Shown here: piece by piece, positions 53,437 to 64,000 of the stretch | How positions within the stretch are numbered: the first letter of the stretch is position 1 | How the letters are laid out: each line of letters starts with the position of its first letter | Assembly (NCBI GenBank): GCA_944472135.2 | Contig: OX235263.1 | Location: 30,805,379-30,869,378, forward strand | Reading direction: 5' to 3' | DNA length: 64,000 nt | Source of the DNA: Trichobilharzia regenti | Taxonomy: Eukaryota; Platyhelminthes; Trematoda; Strigeidida; Schistosomatidae | Program-made: the position numbers and the translations under genes | Notes under the pieces: model-generated | The model's database searches: none | What the model saw: only the letters and a program-made list of their open reading frames with translations | Told to the model about the DNA's origin: nothing

Positions 53437-54286
53437 CTGTCTGTCTGTCTGTTTTCGGCATAGAACTTTGCACAAATGTGCGGGAGTTCAAGTCGCCACA
53501 TTCCGTGTAGCACGCGAAGCAAGAGAAGAAAGTACAAGAAAAGCATAATAGAAACAGTGAGCAGAGGTGTGAGACAAAGGAGTAATAAAGAAATACAAAA
53601 CAGTTTCATTGAAGATCATAAGTCACAGGGAGTGGATGCATCTGCGCCACTGAGAACGATGTGTTTGAGCCATATCACCAATTGTTTCCAACCATAGATT
53701 TTTACCGTCCCGAGGACCCCAGCCTGGAAGTCTACACCTTCCTACGTGGCTTAGACCAACTGTTGTGGATTTCATTGACTGATGCCAAGTTTTTGTTTGA
53801 CCGCCGCTAGCTTTTTTCCAGCCTGACCCTATATCCGCTAACATTGCTCGTTGAGGGAGGCGATGGCTTGGCATACGTAACACATGTCCTAACCATCTCA
53901 GTCTTTGTAGCTTCACGACTTCGTCGATTGATTTCCCCTGTTTACCTAGAACTCTACGCCTAACCTCCATGTTGCTCACCTTATTATGCCACTTTACACG
54001 GGAAATAGAACGCAGGCACCTATGATCAAAGACAGCTAGTCTTTTCATGTCTTCCACTCTCAGTGGACAGGTCTCACAACCATAAAGGAGGACGGAGCGG
54101 ACTGATGAGCAGTACACCTGCCCTTTGGTCGATAGTCGAACATCTCGTCTACGCCAGAGTCGGCGTAAACTGGCAAATGCGAAACGAGCCCCTGTATCCG
54201 TGCTGAGATTTCGTCAGAGATCAGCCCGTTGGCACTGGCTGATGGTACTTCCCAAATAAGTGAAGCGGTCAACGTGCTCTACCACT
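53437..54286 (-). mobile_element. SR2-like RTE LINE 3' end, 11-bp TSD
   Basis: The TSD TCACAAAGTGT (53426-53436 and 54287-54297) bounds 850 bp. The tail reads CTGTCTGTCTGTCTG on the plus strand. The coding remnant is described separately. It shares tail and untranslated region with the copy at 2480-3028. Confidence 0.88.
53623..54280 (-). pseudogene. SR2-like RTE C-terminal protein region
   Basis: Two overlapping frames (54060-54272 and 53623-54117) encode the arm after the reverse transcriptase: SASGLISDEISARIQG-like start, then SVRSVLLYGCETCPLRVEDM, RLAVFDHRCLRSISRVKWH, LQRLRWLGHVLRMP and QTKTWHQSMK. One frame change joins them. The catalytic part lies upstream and is absent. The function of this arm is not established. 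Confidence 0.8.
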
Positions 54287-54410
54287 TCACAAAGTGTATT
54301 GTGGAGCAAGTATAAGATGGGATGAAACAATGGTCATATAGTCATATAGTTTTTTAATATGCATGGTCAATGAAAACATGTGGCAAAATGAGATGAAGTA
54401 ATTTAATTTA

Positions 54411-54415
<5 letters not shown>

Positions 54416-54445
<30 letters not shown>
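54416..54445. repeat. (TA)n microsatellite
   Basis: Alternating TA run. Confidence 0.95.
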
Positions 54446-54449
<4 letters not shown>

Positions 54450-54938
54450 AGTCGACAGAAAATACAGGTTTCAGGAGTAAGTGTAATCAGGGTGTGTGAG
54501 ACAATATGAAAATAAACCAACGAATGGGGCGGTCTAGACATAAGTTCAAGGCTGAAAATAACAACAATAAGAATGATTGTAAAATAATAACGATGATATG
54601 GTGTAAAATTAAAAGCACCATTGGTGAATGATTGTCAAGTAATAATAATGAATATAATGAAGTACAATGAACAGGATTTTGTAAATACGGTAGCAAGTTA
54701 GAAAAGCACTACTTAAACCTAAGGCAATAAAATCATAAGAAAGGTCATGAAATCATAAATGTCGAAAATGAACGTTTGTCGATGAAACAGAGGAATAGAA
54801 GAAGGAAAAGAAAAAGGAAAATAGTGAAAGGAATTTATAGTGTTAATGAAGGATTTGTTGGCTTTATTGTAGGCCAAGGTAAACCAAGATTTTGAACATA
54901 CGTCTTCTGTATGCAAAGAGATGGTCTTCTGGTATTAA
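54446..54938. other. Stretch without recognised content
   Basis: AT-rich; possible unrecognised upstream PLE sequence near 54900. Confidence 0.35.
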
Positions 54939-56688
54939 TTGCAACTGCTTCAGCTACTGATAGAAGACGTAGTCGAGCTCCGGTACGTTTTCAATTTTTC
55001 CTCTGTATGCTTAGATAAGACACAACTTGAAGCCTTATCTTTCGGTTTAAAATTCTGTGACAGATGTAATCAGGTTGATCATTTAGAGACTGATGTCCAA
55101 TTTGAAAACCTATTTGCCAGACAAGCGACCTAACTCCTTCGTCCAAGTATGAGTTAGAAAGATTTAAAAGTACCCTAATCGATTCCTGCTACCAGTTTAA
55201 GAACAGCAAACATCCCGGTAACAGTCTACTTACAAAGAAACACCGAGAGGCATTACGTGAACTCAAAAAGAACGAAAATCTGATAATAACTGGACCTGAT
55301 AAGGGATCTGGTACAATTATCATGAATAAGAGTGATTACTTAGACAAAATGAATATCATTCTAAGCGACCATATGAAATTTCAAAAGCTGAGCAGTTGTG
55401 AAGACACAATGGAGGCAACCGAACGCCAAATGACTAAGACAATAAAATCACTAGTTGAGAGTAATCTGATTCCTAAAGATACACTCGACGAATTGAAACC
55501 CTCAGGTACGCACACAACAAGACTTTATGGCTTACCGAAAGTTCATAAGCCGGGAGTACCACTGCGTCCCATCTTAGATATGTGCCAATCCCCTTATTAT
55601 TCTACAGCAAAGTGGTTGGTAAAGGCACCAGAGCCGCTACATCGCGAATTAGGGAAATTCAGTGTAAAAGATGTATTCAGCTTTGTGGAAACCACCAAAA
55701 GCCTGAATGTAATAGGAAAGAAAATGATGTCACTGGATGTAGCATCATTATTCACCAACGTCCCACTGCTTGAAGCAGTCAACTACATATGTGACCAGCT
55801 GATAGAAAGCAAAATAGATGTAGGAATCCCACCCGAAAAAGTCAGAGAATTATTATTGAAATGCACTATGAATGTTCAGTTTATGTTCAATAATGGTTTT
55901 TATAGACAAGTTGATGGGGTAGTCATGGGATCACCTCTGGGCCCTTTGCTAGCGGATATTTTCCTGGCAAAGCTTGAAAATGGTCCAATCAAAGACGCGA
56001 TTAAAGCGCTTGACTATCATTGTCGATACGTAGATGATACCTTTACCGTTTGTGATAGAAATCTTAATAAACAAGAGCTTCTGAATGCCGTTAAGTGTTC
56101 ACCCAACTATTCAGTTTACATGTGAAGAAGAAGACAGTAACAGTTTACCTTTCCTAGACGTCCTACTTACCAAGAAGACAGACGGATATCTACAAAGGAA
56201 ATTATTTAGAAGGAAAACTTGGACGGGTCAGTACACCCATTTCTATAGTTTCAAACCGATTCCGCATAAAAGAAACTTAGTTAAGTGTCTTAATTGCAGA
56301 ATAAAAAGAATATGCTCAGAGGAATACATTAAGAAAGAAATGCATAAACTGAAACCCACACTGCAAGAAAATGGATATCCACGGAGCTTCCTAAAAAAGT
56401 ATATGTCAATACCTACAGACAGGGTAAAGGTGGATACCGTAGACAAGAAACCTTTGTATCTTAAGTTAAGTTACAAAGGGGAAATTGCAGCTGACATTCT
56501 AAAATGTTGACTCAATAGAGCAGTAGATGGAAGATTTCCTGCAGCTAAACTGGTACTAAACTTCTCAACTAAACTAGTACTCCCACAACAAGTAAACGAT
56601 AAATTACCAAAGATGGCCTCATCACTGTGCATCTATGAATTCAACTGCTTATGTGGAGCCAGTTACATTGGCCGTACTCTACATTTCA
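54939..56688 (+). pseudogene. PLE2 RT / GIY-YIG polyprotein, two frameshifts and a stop
   Basis: The N-terminal frame (54939-55133) has CLDKTQLEALSFGLKFC and ends after ENLFARQ. The main RT frame (55140-56125) has ITGPDKGSGTIIMNKSDY, then RLYGLPKVHKPG, SLDVASLFTNVPL (first catalytic Asp), GSPLGPLLADIF and YVDDTF (about 56027-56044), so all catalytic residues are present. A frameshift near 56115 leads to frame 56085-56510 (EEEDSNSLPFLDVLLTKK, then RRKTWTGQYTHFYSFKP). TGA at 56508-56510 replaces a basic residue, and the same frame continues to CIYEFNCLCGASYIGRTL before the break. Confidence 0.85.
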
Positions 56689-56690
56689 TT
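54939..56690 (+). mobile_element. PLE2 Penelope-like element with reverse transcriptase, truncated in the nuclease
   Basis: Sense-strand PLE in three frames, from an N-terminal segment (54939) to the GIY-YIG core, where it breaks off at about 56690 just after YIGRT. No terminal arms or TSD were found, so both ends are lost. It is the only copy here with most of the reverse transcriptase. Confidence 0.85.
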
Positions 56691-56933
56691 TCACTACACT
56701 ATTTTAATTCATTCTATTCCATTTTGCTTTTGGATCAGCTGAATAGAGAACACTGAGGCAAGTATACAAAATTTGTTTAACCCTAAAAATCACTTAACCA
56801 AACAAGTGGATATGTATTTTACTTTTTATGCACATTTTTATATGCATGCGTGTTTACTGAAATGCTTCAAAGAAAATGAAACAGAGAACTGTATTACGTA
56901 ACCTATAAGGCAATAATATGTTATAGAGTAGTG
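56691..56933. other. Short stretch without recognised content
   Basis: AT-rich; no feature seen. Confidence 0.4.
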
Positions 56934-57150
56934 TATTGGTGGTTCAGGGGTAGAATGCCCACCAGCCATGCATGTGATGCAGGTTCAATTCCCAGACAAT
57001 GTACTCCTAAACCTCGCCTAGTTACTAGCAAGTCAAGAAAAGTGGGAAGCTAGGTGTGAGGCTAGCAACTCTACTGAGTAAAAAGAACATAAGTGCTCTT
57101 GAAACTTAAAGCTTCAGGCCTATATGTTTCAATAGGAAATTAAAGGGATG
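56934..57150 (+). repeat. S2-type SINE with a tRNA-Gly-like head
   Basis: The head (GTATTGGTGGTTCAGGGG, 56935-56952) with GTAGAATGCCCACC and B box CAGGTTCAATTCCC closely resembles a tRNA-Gly gene. The body has GTGAGGCTAGCAACTCTACT (57055-57074) as in S2 and the RTE 5' region, and the end has CTATATGTTTCAATAGGAA as in RTE 3' ends. It is the same body behind a different tRNA head. Confidence 0.75.
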
Positions 57151-57600
57151 TATTCGAGTGTTGGTTTGTAGGGATTTGATTGGCCACAGGATTTCGTCAT
57201 GAGCTGACATCATTTAGAGAACCACCGGTAAACCTTGGAGTACTGGACAGCTGTTTCGTCAGCCTAGTTTGGGATTCTTCAGCACTAAGCACCCACTGAG
57301 GTTGAAACCCACGACCTTCTGGTTACAAGGCGAGCTCGTAGACCATTAAGCCACCGGGACAAGACTCAATGGCCAGCCCATGAATTCTAACTTCTACCAA
57401 TTCATGACATAGCGTGACCCTAGCCAATGTTTTCACTGGCGAGTATTTGTCCTCATACCCAACCTTCTGCACCCTATTAGTCACGACTTCTCACTAGAAC
57501 CCCAGGTAACTACCTACCTAAATACAAGAAGTCGATGGTGAGCATCTTATCGATATTCAAGTGTTGGTTTGTAGGGATTTGATTGGTTACAGGATTTAAC
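57151..57600 (-). repeat. H1 repeat, full-length antisense unit plus tail of a second unit
   Basis: A full unit (about 57152-57552, close to 400 bp) is followed by the antisense tail of another unit (57553-57597: ATATTCAAGTGTTGGTTTG...). On the minus strand this is tail followed by leader, as in a head-to-tail dimer. The ribozyme (57240-57288) keeps CTGAAGA, GAA and ACAGCTGT, but stem I and stem II are damaged. Confidence 0.75.
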
Positions 57601-59284
57601 ATTACCTAACCACCACATCGGTGGTATCTGCCTAGAGAAATATCCGAGAAACAGGAAGCATCAAATGTGTAACAGATGTCCTACACGGTATCTTAACAGT
57701 CCTGCAATAACTAATTACATTCCTGTTTAATGTACAATCTTAAACCGAAATAAGGTAACATTTGTATCGAAGCAAGTTTTAAGTATACGTAGGTTGTTTA
57801 GAAGAAACCGTTTTGTTTGCATTGACAATTTAAAAAATCCTCAGCTGGTTTCGAAACCGATTCGCATTTATTGAATATATATAACAAACAATAATGGTCC
57901 ACAGCTGTCTTTAGTACAGATATCAGGAGTAGTAAATATAAATGCTCAAATTGCGTGAACGCAAGTAGATCAATAGGATCGTGGTTTAGTTCAGTTCACT
58001 GAAAAAAAACATACAATGAGGAGGAAATAGCAACATATTTTTTTTGCTTACTAGTTAACGAAAAGCAGAAAAATGTTTCTAAACAGACATAGGACTTCAA
58101 GTATCTCCAAATTTCGTGTGAATTCTGATACAAAGTCTATCGAACAGACAGTGATCACATGCATTGAACGAAAGAAAAGATAAATGCTTTAGAAAGTGAA
58201 GAAATTCTATTTGTAAAGTCACAGAGAAATAACTATAAATCATTTTCTGTCTCATTTAATCTTGATCGTCAGTATTCGACTTCAGGGAAATTTTACAATG
58301 ATGCAATTTTGTAATATTCATTGTGTTGGCCACAGATAATTCAACTCTCGTCTTCCCTTTCAAAGTCGAAGTAAGTTAGCCGTTCTAACTGACAATTTTA
58401 TGATTTAAGAAACCATATACGAACAATACAATGAAAGTTAGTGGTTAGTAATTTACTCACCATACAAATTGCACACTTTTTTAAACTCATTTCAGGACAC
58501 TTTCTGACATAGATATCAAGAGGAGAGCACAAGTTAATAACTGGCTCGTTTCTTGAGCACTTGTTGAATTTAGGCTCCCCAGTTTAACGGAATTTTAAAA
58601 AATTATTTGGATATGGCAAGGTGACATAAGTGTAGAAACTTGTGCGTAGCTAGGCAGCTAGTGATTCATCTAGTTAGCCAAGATCTTTGTATGCATAAAA
58701 AAGGGTTGTTCAGTCTCCTATCCTACCATGGTCTTAAAATTCTATCCAACTGTTTGCTTCTATTTTTCTTAAGTAATTCACTACTATGACTATTATATAT
58801 TCACTTCGTACATTTTATTAGTCAGTTTATTGTACGTGCCTTCTTCGCCCTTGTCAAGTGGAGGACACTCAACTAACTTACTTCTTGCTTAATAATGACT
58901 TTGTCAATCATTAGATAGTTTCTTTCTATCTTTAAAAACCACTTGTGAAGAATTTTATCAATTGTGTTACAATTCCCATTTATTACTCAATAATAGACTT
59001 CTCTGAGATTTATTAAAGACAAGTTTAATTGTACGCTTTTTTAAAGCTAAGTCATCAGTAGGCTAAGTCTTTTTCACTGAAATCGCTTTCATTCTTTTCT
59101 TTAATGAATGCATACTTTTAGTCTTTTAACTCGTAACTCAATTACAGTGACGAAAACCTATTTTAAGTCCTAAAATTATCATAAAAGCTTTAAACTTAGA
59201 AGAATTGTTAGTCATTTAAAGTAATCTTTGAGCAGGGTACTTTTAAATGGTAAAAAACAACTAACTAGAATTAATATAATGGAC
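57601..59284. other. Long AT-rich stretch without recognised content
   Basis: No gene or shared repeat recognised. Confidence 0.4.
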
Positions 59285-60187
59285 TGACACAAAAAGAGAC
59301 TTGGAGGATCTGGACTTCGCCGATGATATATGTCTGAATTCCGACAAACTGGAAGATATGCAAGTGAAAAGCAACAAGTTGGCAGAAGAAGCATCCAGAG
59401 TAGATAGGACTTCAAGTGAACATAGAGAAAACAGAGGTGATGAAGATTCCTGGCCAACACCAACAGCCACAGCAACAACAACAGACAACAATCAGCCAAC
59501 ATAAATGAGAGGAACCTGAAAGAAACAACCTCCTTCACCCACCGACCTGGGAAGCATCGTTTCAACTACAGGCCGACGGAACTGACGAGGATATCAAGGC
59601 CAGAATCGGAAAAGCAAGACAAGCTTTCATTACTCTCAAATCTGTGTGGAGGTCAACAGCACTCACCATCAAAATGAAAGTAAGGTCCGGATCTTCAACT
59701 GCAATGTAAAGTCAGTGCTACCATACGGATCAGGGACTTGGCCAGCGCGTCATAAGGAGCATCTCAAACAAACTTCAGACCTTCATTAACAGTTGTCTTC
59801 GCTCAATACCACTCAAGATAAGATGGCCGGCCAGAAAAGATCAGGAACAAGGATCTCTGGCGATGAGCGAACCAACACAGCAGGAACCGATTGTGAAACA
59901 AATAGGCAGGAAGAAATGGAGATGGATTGGCTGGCCATACTCTGAGGAAACCGTCAAGTGACATCACTAGACAAGCCATTGCTCGAGTGGAACCTGAAAG
60001 GGAAGCGGCGAGTTGGTAGTCAGTACAAGGGTGATTTGGAGGAGGTCATGTGAAGGAAGAGGAAATGAAAGCATGTGGGCAGACTTGGAGCGGGGTGAAG
60101 AAGTTGGCAGAAAACCAAAGGCAATGGAGACGCGTGGCTGAAGCCCTATGTTCCTCTAGGAACTAAAGGATACAATAATAATAATAA
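59285..60187 (+). mobile_element. RTE-A 3' third, 5'-truncated
   Basis: It starts at LEDLDFADDICLNSDKLEDM (59301 on), inside the reverse transcriptase, runs through the C-terminal arm in several frames, and ends CCTCTAGGAACTAAAGGAT plus ATA repeats. The antisense ORFs 59212-59565 and 59261-59491 are shadows. Close to the copy at 31955-32828. Confidence 0.85.
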
Positions 60188-60654
60188 GTTTAATAAGTTG
60201 AAAAAAAGACAAAACAGCCACTTAAAATGTGTGCATTTGTCTTCTAATATAAATGGATTACACTTGCTTAACAATTTTTATAACAATTGCTTATTTCACA
60301 AAAACACCAAATATCCAATAGACTGAGACAAGTGGTGGCACTAACCTATTAGGCGACAAATAGCGTCGGTGGAAATAGAATGTCAGAATGACTGAATGTA
60401 TATTTGAAAATCAAAAAGTGCTGGTGTTGTGTTTTAGGCTATATCGAGATCTTTATTTTTTTAACAGTAGTAATTTTATTATACAAAGATAATTGTCACT
60501 GTATATTAAGGAAGATTCAATTAGTCATTTTTAAATACGGCGAATTGGATAGATGAGTTTTGTTTTATTAATTTTAAATGAATAGCATAACAGCCTAAGT
60601 AATCGTTGTAAAAAAATTCCTTTGGTCAAAACAGAAATTGATTTCAGCAATAGA
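60188..60654. other. AT-rich stretch without recognised content
   Basis: Nothing recognised between two RTE fragments. Confidence 0.4.
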
Positions 60655-61525
60655 CTCTAGAAGATATGGATTTCGCAGATGATACATGCCTAATGGACAC
60701 ACAAACTTTAAGAATTGCAGGCGAAAACCAACCAACTAGCAGAAGAAGCAGCCAGAGAAGACAGGACTCCAGGTGGACATAGAGAAGACGGAGGTGTTGA
60801 AGATAACCAGCCAACAAACAGCAGTAACAAACAGTACCAGTCACCATCAACGGGAGAGTTTCGTCAGAGGTTGCTTCCTTCACTTATCGAGGAAGCATTG
60901 TTTCAACTAGAGGCCGGTGGAACAGGTTAAGGTATCAAAGCTAGCCAGAATCGGAAAGGCAAGACATGTCTTCATCAAACTGAAGCCAGTTTGGAAATCT
61001 TCTGCACTGACTCAGTATAAACAGCTAGATTTGGATTTTCAACAAAAATGTGAAGTCAGTCATTGCTTCTATATGTGTCAGAAACTTGGTGCTCACGTCA
61101 CGTAAAGCATTTCCGTCAGACTACAGAAGATTTTTATCAACAGCTTCCCACTTCGCTTGCTCCTTACTGAAGATCAAATGGCCAGCCGCATGGTTAGAAA
61201 GAATTAGAAACAAAAACTCTGGCTGGGAACAAACTAACGAAGAACCGATTGCTCAACAAATATGTAGGAGAAAATGTAGAGGAATAGGGCATACGTTGAA
61301 GAGGTCGTCGAATGATATCGCGCGCAGTGAAGGCCATCGCTCCAATGCAATCCCAATGGGAAAAGACGACTTGGTCGTCAATGTGAAGGTAACATGGAGG
61401 AGACCGTGAGAGTTGGAAGTAATGAGAGATTATGGGCAATCGTAGATCTAGATGAAGACGACAGGAGGAAATTGAAAAAGGTGGAGATGTGTTGTTGAAG
61501 CCCTATGTTCCATTTGGAACCCAAG
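60655..61525 (+). mobile_element. RTE-B 3' third, 5'-truncated
   Basis: It starts at the FADD region (GATTTCGCAGATGATAC, 60668-60684), passes the C-terminal arm (translation WPAAWLERIRNKN, then IAQQICRRKCRGIGHTLKR) and ends CATTTGGAACCCAAGGGAAT. Frames are broken. No TSD seen. Confidence 0.8.
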
Positions 61526-62634
61526 GGAATAACGACAATATAACAGTAACAATATTATTAGTTATAATAATAATAATAGACATTCACTAATAAAAACCAC
61601 TTGTCAAAAAATTCCTGATTACAGACATAAAATTTTAGACCGTTTAGTAAAAATTAAAAAAAAAAACAAACATAGAACAGTAGTATAATAGCGTGCAATT
61701 CCATGCATACTTGTCAGTGTATCAGAAGCCTTTCTTGGGAAATATGATTTAAAGTTTAATAGAAAAGTGCAGAACACACAACTGAAAATGATTGATTCAT
61801 TTCATTAGGTTCAGTTTTCTTTTAATTGAGAAAAAAAGTTTAAAACTGGTGTAGCTTGATGAGTCTTGTTTCTGCTCATTGAAATTACTTCTTCTGCTTA
61901 TTGCAAACAGTCTCTGTGAATTTTCAGATGAGAAGTTCGTGACAGACTGTTATATTTCGAAATACTTCAGTCAGTAAATTTTAGCTCTACGACTGAATGG
62001 TAGAGTAACTAATGTGTAACTCTGAGATCCTATGTCTGTTTCTTAATCATGTAATGTGTAGCAGAACAAATGATGAACTAACAGAAGTGATTCAGAAGAC
62101 ATGAGTACAATTGTGAGTTTCAACTATACTGATTCGACAAATCTTCATACATTGATTGATCTGACAGCCACTATGCTTTTACCTTCAGAAGAGTGAAACA
62201 GCTATTTCAGTCACTCTGTCAAGCAAAGATCTTAAGTTTGTTTTCCCACTCTAATGTCCATCAATGCAAAATGAAGGGAAATCCAAAAGTATCTTTTTTT
62301 TTAAAAAAAATTTATCAGTATCTTGTTTTACATTCAGGAGTTCCTATTTTTTATAAGGCACAGCTTAACTATATTTCTAAGCACATTGTGAATGCTGTCG
62401 TCATGTTTACAAAATGTTGTGATCAGTACATATTGTCTCAAGTCTTGCAGATATGTCATTTTAACAAACTAATTTGTGCTAGCAGTAAACGATTTTTTTT
62501 ATTGAACACTAGTCAGTAACTAGGGTAATGTGTCTAGCCCTGTGTTCGCTGCAGACTGATTTCTATCAGTCACATTTGCAATTAGGCCACTATTTCAGGT
62601 GGTTTGATATCACAGTGCACCATGAATTATTGAT
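61526..62634. other. AT-rich stretch without recognised content
   Basis: An ORF (62193-62519, plus, 108 codons) shows no recognised domain and AT-driven composition. I do not call a gene. Confidence 0.4.
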
Positions 62635-63110
62635 ATTAGATGGTTGGAGGCGATTGGCAGGAAGCATTGGACCTAGATTTCATGCTAGTTGGCACTAGCC
62701 AGTAAGCAAGGCGAATGTGTGACCTGAAGGAACTCATATCCCTTCTGAGATTTGAAACCGCGTCACTCAGTGCTGCAGTGCCACACTGCAAACTTGAGTG
62801 ACAGAATTCAGTCTACTCCAAAGATATGACTAGATACATTACACTAGTTACTGGCTAGTGTCAAATGAAAAAAAATATCTAATACAATCTTACAGGAGGT
62901 CAATCACTAGCCCGAATAGCTCAGTGGCAATATCTCTGATTACAGCACTGGGTAACATGGGTTCGAATCTCAGAAAGGACATGATTTACTTCAGGCTTGC
63001 TTATACGCCTTACTGACTGGTGAGTGACAACTAGCACGAAATCTAGGTCGAAGGCTTCCTGTGGTCGATTTCCACTAACTATCTAATACCAACAGTAAAC
63101 GTTTTTATTA
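62635..63110 (+). repeat. H2 repeat, antisense piece followed by a nearly full sense unit
   Basis: Antisense part 62635-62783 (tail, ribozyme relic, antisense B box TTTGAAACC). Sense part 62784-63110 starts in the leader (CACACTGCAAACTTGAG), then A box TAGCTCAGTGG (62917-62927), B box GGGTTCGAATCT (62959-62970), hammerhead-like core and tail (CTATCTAATACC). The tRNA-like region is the best preserved of the family. Confidence 0.75.
63006..63055 (+). ncRNA. Hammerhead-like core of H2 copy at 63 kb
   Basis: GCCTT (63008-63012) can pair with AAGGC (63051-63055) as stem I. Core CTGGTGA (63017-63023, G at position 6 instead of A), stem II GTG/CAC (63024-63037), GAA (63038-63040), nearly palindromic ATCTAGGT (63041-63048) and C63049. 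A four-base duplication (CTGA) before the core and the position-6 change predict inactivity. Confidence 0.5.
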
Positions 63111-63478
63111 GGAATTTAAGGATTTATATAATATTCTTTTTCAAAGTACTTAAGCATTGTTTGATAACGCTTCATTTAATTTAGAAGATACACTTTGAAA
63201 TTTATCAGTTGGAATATTTTTCAAATTAAATTCGAATAATTCAATCAGTAAATTATACCTAACCTTGTACAGCTCAGTTTTGTATACAGAAGACTGGATT
63301 CAAGTGAACTAGAATACGGATAAAGTTGATCTAATCCACTTGAGTAGCCTAGCTACCTACCTCATGTCGGTAAGTGTAAATTCTTTTGATCTTTTCACTT
63401 TTTAATCTTATTTAGGTTAGATTAAGATGTTTAGAAAGGTAGATAAAATCTATTAGGTAAGACTACTTGAAATAACTA

Positions 63479-63480
<2 letters not shown>
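63111..63480. other. Stretch without recognised content
   Basis: AT-rich; nothing recognised. Confidence 0.4.

Positions 63481-63548
<68 letters not shown>
63481..63548. repeat. Compound (CT)n(AT)n microsatellite
   Basis: CT repeats to about 63504, then AT repeats to 63548. Confidence 0.95.
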
Positions 63549-63550
<2 letters not shown>

Positions 63551-63820
63551 CGGTTGTTTCTGTACTTCAACTTATGAAGTCAGTATGATCTTTCCCACTT
63601 TCTGATTATCATGAAAACTGTGAGGACTTTTAATTACATCTTAAAATTACATAGAGGAGGAAAATAACTATTAGGCTAATGGGGTACCTCATTTTGCTAA
63701 GACTGTAAATAAACTGTAATCTGTACATAATTATTTCTAAACTTTTGAATAATACATTAGCATGCTGCATATTATCAATCTAATTATTGTGTTTACATCA
63801 GTGAATTTAGCAAGTGTATT

Positions 63821-63822
<2 letters not shown>

Positions 63823-63856
<34 letters not shown>
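63823..63856. repeat. (TA)n microsatellite
   Basis: Alternating TA run. Confidence 0.95.
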
Positions 63857-63858
<2 letters not shown>

Positions 63859-64000
63859 TGATTTGATAGAAAAGATTTTCTGTTAATAATGGAAATTTAA
63901 ATATTTATGTTCTATGACAATTACGGATAAAGTATACGTGAAATATACTTAAATTAAAGGATGTTTCTGCTATAGTGAAAAGGAATAAGATTAGTTCGTC

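Noticed and set aside
56935..57005. Possible functional tRNA-Gly gene
   Set aside because: The acceptor and anticodon arms are not kept and the sequence continues into an S2 SINE body.
62193..62519. 108-codon plus-strand ORF
   Set aside because: No domain recognised, AT-driven composition, homopolymer within the frame; not enough to call a gene.
62911..62975. Possible tRNA gene with good A and B boxes
   Set aside because: It does not fold into a full cloverleaf and is the head of an H2 repeat.
1..64000. CRISPR array, bacterial operon or host gene cluster
   Set aside because: No regularly spaced direct repeats, no operon-like packed ORFs, and all recognisable proteins are retroelement proteins.

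Overview
The window looks like repeat-dominated nuclear DNA of a schistosome-type blood fluke. It is AT-rich and full of (TA)n tracts. Its repeats match recognisable groups: RTE- and CR1-like LINEs, Penelope-like elements (PLEs) with GIY-YIG endonucleases, LTR-element debris, and tRNA-headed short repeats with hammerhead ribozymes of the SMalpha kind. I found no convincing host protein-coding exon, no functional tRNA or rRNA gene and no CRISPR array. The species cannot be fixed from sequence alone.

Layout. 0-3 kb holds two hammerhead repeats (family H1), a permuted copy of a second hammerhead-type repeat (H2) and an RTE fragment with clean target-site duplications (TSDs). 5.2-11 kb holds an eroded CR1-like LINE with a small nested insertion, then a full-length broken RTE (subfamily B). 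12-19 kb holds a classic SMalpha ribozyme relic, two PLE endonuclease relics, and the best-preserved element of the window, a minus-strand RTE (subfamily A) with an 812-residue ORF covering the AP endonuclease and reverse transcriptase. 20-27.4 kb is LINE debris, foldbacks and an inverted pair of short repeats. 27.4-30.5 kb is an eroded PLE pierced by an H1 pair and by a 205-bp hammerhead foldback with 13-bp TSDs. 33-39 kb holds an H1 foldback duplication, several tRNA/RTE chimeric SINEs (family S2) and two TSD-bounded PLE insertions with inverted arms. 39-51 kb holds solo-LTR-like copies, a Ty3-type gag fragment and more H1 copies. 51-64 kb has an H1 copy with a fully paired ribozyme, a PLE with reverse transcriptase, more RTE 3' ends and H2 units.

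How the parts fit. The autonomous elements are the RTEs (AP endonuclease plus RT) and the PLEs (RT plus GIY-YIG). Family S2 carries RTE sequence at both ends behind a tRNA-like head, so it looks like an RTE parasite. H1, H2 and classic SMalpha combine tRNA-like A and B boxes with hammerhead cores, and the PLE arms carry their own hammerhead-like cores. The most interesting theme is hammerhead architecture in several independent repeat families, often with a self-complementary stem III, and sometimes in inverted or permuted copies that suggest multimeric or circular RNA intermediates.

Names H1, H2, S2, S2b, PLE1-3 and RTE-A/B are local labels. TSDs and pairings were read by eye; identities are visual estimates.
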